This document shows positions 60,501 through 64,000 of a DNA stretch of 64,000 bases, in pieces. Within the stretch, counting starts at the first letter, position 1, and every line of letters starts with the position of its first letter. This DNA comes from Achatina immaculata (taxonomy: Eukaryota > Mollusca > Gastropoda > Stylommatophora > Achatinidae): contig CM019697.1 of the NCBI GenBank assembly GCA_009760885.1, positions 32,083,762 to 32,147,761 on the forward strand, in the 5' to 3' direction. Under the pieces are notes generated by a model. That model worked only from the letters and a program-made list of their open reading frames with translations. It was not told the DNA's origin and ran no database searches. Made by a program: the position numbers and the translations under genes.

Positions 60501-63095
60501 TACCAGAGAAACATGAGAAAGTAAATGTGACCAGGCATGATACTGACCACATCACACTTTCATATGCTGAAGATCTTGGAAGTATGGACCTAACACCATG
60601 CTTTAATGACATGGAAATGAAGATTTTACCTTTACCAAAGCAGTAGCTTGTTTAGTTTATGCCTAAATTCGGCACTGCATCTGGTTCTTTTTTGCTTTTG
60701 TTATTCATTAGGCATTCTTGTGGCACAATTAGCGTTTTGCTTTCATCTGGCTGGTTACTTGATATGCTTCATGGTGGCTACTTATGAAAACTGCAGGAAA
60801 GTGGATCCAAGGAGTTACCACTCAGTAATATTGGAATTGTGTGTTTTTGTCACAGGTATAAAATCTTTTTTTTTTCTTTAACTATTTATATTTTTGTTAA
60901 TGTTTGTGATACCACAAATTTTATAATTGTTATGTGCCATGCCAGTTAGCGTTGACAGCAGTGCTTCTCCATTTTGTGTGGTCCATTTTGTTTCTGATCA
61001 GTTCAAATGCTTTTCTTTTTCCATATCATTTGGCCAGTCCACTGAGATGTTTCTCTTGCCCTTCCTCTCTTCATTGTTTCTCTTGAATGTTCCAGTCTTA
61101 ACTAGGTTCTCCAACTTCTGTCTTCTCATGACATGTCCAAGAAATTTTGATTGTCTTTTTTCTTATCATTTGAGCCAGTTTTGGTTGTATTTTATAGTTT
61201 AAAATTTTAAAGTAGATTTTGTGCTTTTAATTTTCTTTTCTGTTAAAGTTGTTGATTGTGAGAATTTTAATTTTTGGTGTTTTAATCTTATTCTTGTACC
61301 TTGCCCTGCTGACCTGTGATGGTGATGGCAGGTTATCATGGCTTTTCTCACACCCTGAAGCATACACATTACATTTTTTAAAGTGAATAATACATCACTT
61401 ATCAGTCAGCTTTAAAGAAAGTTTGTCATTAAATTATTTTGGCAGGACTGCTGGTTTGTCATTAAATTATTTTGGCAGGACTGCTAGTTTGTCATTAAAT
61501 TATTTTGGCAGGACTGCTAGTTTGTCATTAAATTATTTTGGCAGGACTGCTAGTTTGTCATTAAATTATTTTGGCAGGACTGCTGGTTTGTCATTAAATT
61601 ATTTTGGCAGGACTGCTAGTTTGTCATTAAATTATTTTGGCAGGACTGCTAGTTTGTCATTAAATTATTTTGGCAGGACTGCTAGTTTGTCATTAAATTA
61701 TTTTGGCAGGACTGCTAATTTGTCATTAAATTATTTTGGCAGGACTGCTAGGAACAGCAGGCGTGGCTGTGTTTGTGGCGTGGTACATAACAAATTTCCC
61801 TGCCAGTGGGTTCAAGTGGTCTCTGACTGTGACTACGGTATCAGTCATGACAGTCAGCATGACGTTCTTTCTTCTTCTCTATGGAAATAGAAAGCAGTTT
61901 CGGGTTTCTGTGAGTATTTCATGGGATTTTATCAGTCACACAAAGTGTTCAGTAAGCGTTGCTGCAAAAATTAAAGATACTGTGATTTTGTCTTCCTTGT
62001 ACATGTAGTACTCACTTTCTGATACGGTTCTGTTCTAACCACCCCTTTGAAAAGCAAAAAAAAAAAAGATGTAAAGTGAATTTCATAATAAATATACATA
62101 CTTTACTGTCTATAGACAAGCATGTTTTAAAATATAAAAATGGAGTGACCTTATAATTTGTACGCATACTTTAATTTAAAATAATAGTTTTATATTAAAT
62201 GAGTACCGTATACTGTAAAAAATATTTGTAAATTTATAGTAAGAACTCACTGGACTGATGGTTGGAAAAACGAATCGTCGTAAAGCAGGAAGTCAGAAGG
62301 AGGGACTATCTGTATACGTGTTTTATTCTGTTGTTTTGCTAGTGCACATTTTTTTTTTACGTAACACTTAGTAACACTGGAACATTTTTTAGCTTTTTGG
62401 CAAATGTTGAAATATCATGTTTGTGTCTTGTTAACAGTTAAAGTTTACTGAAACTGTTTTAACTGGTTGCCTTAGAGTAACTTGTTTTTCATTTTGTGAA
62501 ATAGTGCTACAAATAATAGCTTCAGTTTAAGGGGTTCAGCTTTGAATGAGCTAATCAAATTAAAGACCTTTATATGTAAGATTTTGTTTAGTAACACTTT
62601 TTTTAATTAGAAAAGTTTGTTCCTGTTTAAAAAGTGTAAATTATTGTTTTGCATTTTCAGACCACAAAACTTCCTCTTGAAATCCATATGCTTTAGATGA
62701 TTACTGCAGATTTCCCCTATAGTTTTTACAAGTAACATATTTTTTTTCCCCAGTCACCTGGAACAATGTTACTTCCACAACAGGGAGGTGTAAGCTACTA
62801 CAATCCTGGTAACCCTTGTGGTGTCACAATTGTTACGAACCCTGGAAGTATGCATCAGCAGCAGTTTCATCCGCAGCAGAATCAGCCTCTCTTGTCACAG
62901 ATACTGCCTCCTTGTCCGCATCCTGCAGCTCACCAGCAGCTTGGTGCTCCCCCAACCTACACTCTGCCCCCTGCGTATCCCCTACCTCCTCTGCAGCCTC
63001 AGAGTTTAGTTTATCCATACTACCCTGGATATGTCCACGACAGTCACCCCCAAGCTAGTGCCCCGCCTTACGATATGCTGCCAGAGAAGAACTGA
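51552..63095 (+). CDS. claudin/PMP22-like four-helix membrane protein with PPxY tail
   Basis: Exons: 51535-51810 (ATG at 51552), 60712-60855, 61743-61909 and 62754-63095; phases 1, 1, 0 join to 303 codons. Helices: about 19-42, 88-109, 124-150 and 159-181. The first outer loop has GLW (71-73) then Cys77 and Cys84, the W-GLW-C-C signature of claudin-type proteins (family knowledge: junction or membrane-domain proteins). Residues 191-303 form a Pro/Gln/Tyr-rich cytoplasmic tail with PPTY (256-259) and PPAY (262-265), possible WW-domain ligands. The second loop is short. The link from Cys84 to helix 2 is shorter than in claudins, so a small exon in the 8.9 kb intron may be missed. The first exon stays open upstream of the ATG, so an earlier start cannot be excluded. 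The exact orthologue is unknown. The donor at 61910 (GTGAGT) was preferred over gtttct at 61904. Confidence 0.85.
52015..52127 (+). mobile_element. RTE-type LINE family A 3' end fragment
   Basis: ggatccatcagcagcaggcc to gtgctgttagggaggcaaag, then an (AATG)n tail at its end. Only the last ~110 bp of family A, in intron 1 of the claudin-like gene. Confidence 0.75.
52508..52836 (+). mobile_element. RTE-type LINE family C 3' fragment
   Basis: Encodes IRNNILLAEMQMKPLTAIIE, then WLGHVL with a stop, then MTDKSLPKIALRWTPQGNRS and TWARAEKKAKDRHLWKTLAE. It ends with (AG)n then (AATG)n. Closely matches 59201-59574. Confidence 0.85.
52837..53824. other. no confident feature; LINE-tail-like start
   Basis: Begins with (AATG)n and aataatctttatttttaaag, which looks like the complement of a LINE 3' end. 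A minus-strand segment near 53348-53530 (TLQRIHWMSPHETELNARAT) may be old coding sequence, but I cannot assign it. Intron of the claudin-like gene. Confidence 0.3.
54049..58425 (+). mobile_element. nearly full-length I-like LINE with RNase H
   Basis: 4,377 bp, flanked by gtcaaagaag at 54039-54048 and 58426-58435 (10 bp duplication), with tail gcgaatgaagaagaagaa. The short 5' leader may hold an ORF1 remnant (54228-54539, no zinc knuckle seen). ORF2 starts near 54684. Endonuclease: QWNAEG, QETHL, GDFNSHSQSWG and SDHQPV. RT: KSPGPDGVSNEMI, YRPISLTSC, IDLKKAFDKVW, GVPQGGVLSPTLF and LYADDLVMW (near 56820). RNase H at 57640-58010: TDGSA, DAEVRA, TDARS and EKADHLA. A Cys/His C-terminal end reaches 58339. 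Lesions: shifts near 54860, 55850, 57195 and 58080, a TAA at 56487-56489, and a short deletion near 57195. RNase H after RT places it in the I group (family knowledge). Dead but recent-looking. Confidence 0.9.
59201..59574 (-). mobile_element. RTE-type LINE family C, 374 bp copy in mariner
   Basis: Flanked by gaatcatgaat at 59190-59200 and 59575-59585 (exact 11 bp duplication), with a (CT)n tract at the left (3') end. The minus-strand frame is open for 94 codons: MAEMQMKPLTTIIEERRWRW, GRPKETWRRTTERMLSNRGL and AEAPCALGT then stop. 5'-truncated. Confidence 0.9.
59965..60240 (-). repeat. dispersed repeat X310, copy 4
   Basis: Diverged match to X310: cagtgacccatttctcactg, catagctgaccaaggtccta and agcatagtgcaatcactgca. 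In intron 1 of the claudin-like gene. Confidence 0.5.
60437..60640 (+). mobile_element. SINE S2 body, head missing
   Basis: ttttctggtatcaccacaca, ccaggcatgatactgaccac and ttaatgacatggaaatgaag match the S2 body and tail. The tRNA-like head is absent (5' truncation). It ends about 70 bp before a coding exon. Confidence 0.75.
60940..61160 (-). mobile_element. RTE-type LINE 3' fragment
   Basis: Resembles 20130-20300 in gcttctccattttgtgtggt and cagttcaaatgcttttcttt. On the minus strand it is a decayed C-terminal polyprotein end. Confidence 0.45.
61421..61751 (+). repeat. 33 bp minisatellite spanning a 3' splice site
   Basis: Ten head-to-tail 33 bp units: tttgtcattaaattattttg followed by gcaggactgctag or ctgg/ctaat variants. 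The last unit contains the real acceptor of the exon at 61743 and its first nine bases. Each earlier unit therefore repeats a pyrimidine-rich stretch, the CAG acceptor and the first exon bases. Units differ from each other at only one or two positions, so the expansion is recent. Confidence 0.95.
61910..62753. other. intron 3 of claudin-like gene
   Basis: AT-rich, from GTGAGT to CCCCAG. No repeat family recognised. A continuing open frame into 62008 is intronic read-through. Confidence 0.5.
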
Positions 63096-63365
63096 ACACT
63101 GGACTGCAGCAGGGTAGGAAGAGGAGAATGGTAACATTTAAAATGTCATATTTTCTTTGTCAGTACATTTGACTGCAGAAACACTGTATTATCAATTTCA
63201 GCATGACAATCTACTGCTTCTGTACATAAAGGGATAAATATTACAGCACTGATGTAGCTGTATAAGTGAAATCCTAGTCATAATTGTACATATGCAGAAG
63301 ATCCATGTTTCATCAGTGTTTTTATATTCTTAGCATACTTATAAGAATACTCATTATTTATTTGT

Positions 63366-63640
63366 ATATAGCAAGATGGCCAGTGCTGTTCAGTCTGGTC
63401 TTAGAAAAAACTATAAGAACAATAAAGAAGAAATAATTAACGATAGAATGAGAGTGTTAGGATAAGCAGACGATATAGATATTGTAGGAGAAACTTTGCA
63501 AGAGACCATAGAAGTCTTCAAATGTCTGCAAGAACAAGCAGAAAAAGTGGAGCTAAAGATAAATTCATGAGAAAACTGAGTGCATGAGAATAGCAAGGCC
63601 AAAAAAAATTCAGGAGAGTATGAAATCTCCTATACTGGCA
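63366..63640 (+). mobile_element. LINE RT palm fragment
   Basis: Encodes degenerate sequence with a stop before ADDIDIVGETLQETIEVFKC, an RT palm YADD block, then QEQAEKVELKINS. It differs from families A-D. It lies in, or just after, the 3' UTR of the claudin-like gene and holds the first AATAAA after its stop codon (63421-63426). Confidence 0.7.
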
Positions 63641-64000
63641 TGCTTTCAGAAAAATTATAAAATGCTCCATGTTATCATTCATTCATAAGACATGAAATGT
63701 TCTCTTTAATATTCTAGTCAATAAGCATTTTTTTTCCACGTAGACAGGTGCATCTACTGCAGAATGTTCTTATATTGCCATAGTTTCATGACAATTATTA
63801 TGTCTATATATATAATTTTGTTTGGCATGCACTTGTGAAACCATATGTGTTTGCCAGCGTTCTTATGCATAAGAAACTTACTGTGTTTGTGTACATGTTT
63901 AAAATTTAAACAGTTTTATTCTTGCATCTGCTTTTAATTTCTGGTACTGATATGCCAAAATCTTGAATGTTCTAAAAATGCACACCAGTGAAACAGTTTG
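63641..64000. other. no recognisable feature
   Basis: AT-rich sequence to the window end; nothing recognised. Confidence 0.4.

Noticed and set aside
61423..61890. A 155-codon plus-strand frame with ten repeats of SLNYFGRTA, looking like a repeat protein
   Set aside because: It is one frame of a 33 bp minisatellite that lies mostly in an intron and runs into the exon at 61743 in the wrong frame.

Overview
The window is eukaryotic and AT-rich. It has GT-AG introns, no operons, and very many retrotransposon copies and tRNA-headed SINEs. The sequence does not name the species. The protein sequences and the mix of RTE-type LINEs, mariner/Tc1 copies and SINEs suggest an invertebrate, most likely a mollusc (inference).

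Only two host genes are supported, both on the plus strand. SNU13 (15.5K/NHP2L1, an L7Ae-family kink-turn protein) is complete in five coding exons from 29738 to 37584, predicted 129 aa. A claudin/PMP22-like four-helix membrane protein with a Pro/Gln-rich, PPxY-containing tail lies in four exons from 51552 to 63095, predicted 303 aa. No functional link between them is visible; they are neighbours. The introns of both genes are filled with mobile elements.

Region by region. 1-28.4 kb is almost all repeats: fragments of four RTE-type LINE families (called A-D here), a 3.7 kb inverted pair of family C copies, copies of a modular non-coding retroposon (called M here), parts of I-like LINEs, a Tigger/pogo-like MITE, a 1.15 kb minisatellite, SINEs and a degenerate mariner. 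28.4-37.8 kb is SNU13, carrying SINEs, LINE fragments, a dead mariner and an M copy in its introns. 37.8-51.5 kb is intergenic or upstream sequence with a Tc1 (DD34E) relic, an undescribed ~310 bp repeat and family B LINEs in opposite orientations. 51.5-63.1 kb is the claudin-like gene. Its 8.9 kb first intron holds a mariner of about 1.3 kb split by a 4.4 kb I-like LINE and by a 374 bp family C copy, with readable target-site duplications for all three events.

The main points of interest are: (1) a 33 bp minisatellite that ends on a coding exon and repeats its 3' splice site about ten times; (2) the M retroposon, with two internal tandem modules, 11 bp target duplications and a 3' end shared with an I-like LINE, suggesting mobilisation in trans; (3) two I-like LINEs with nearly the same ~380 bp 5' leader but very different coding regions; (4) long inverted LINE pairs, one with 31 bp of filler DNA. 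I found no CRISPR array, rRNA, functional tRNA or prokaryotic-type system. Family letters and names (A-D, M, S1-S4, X310) are labels for this window only.
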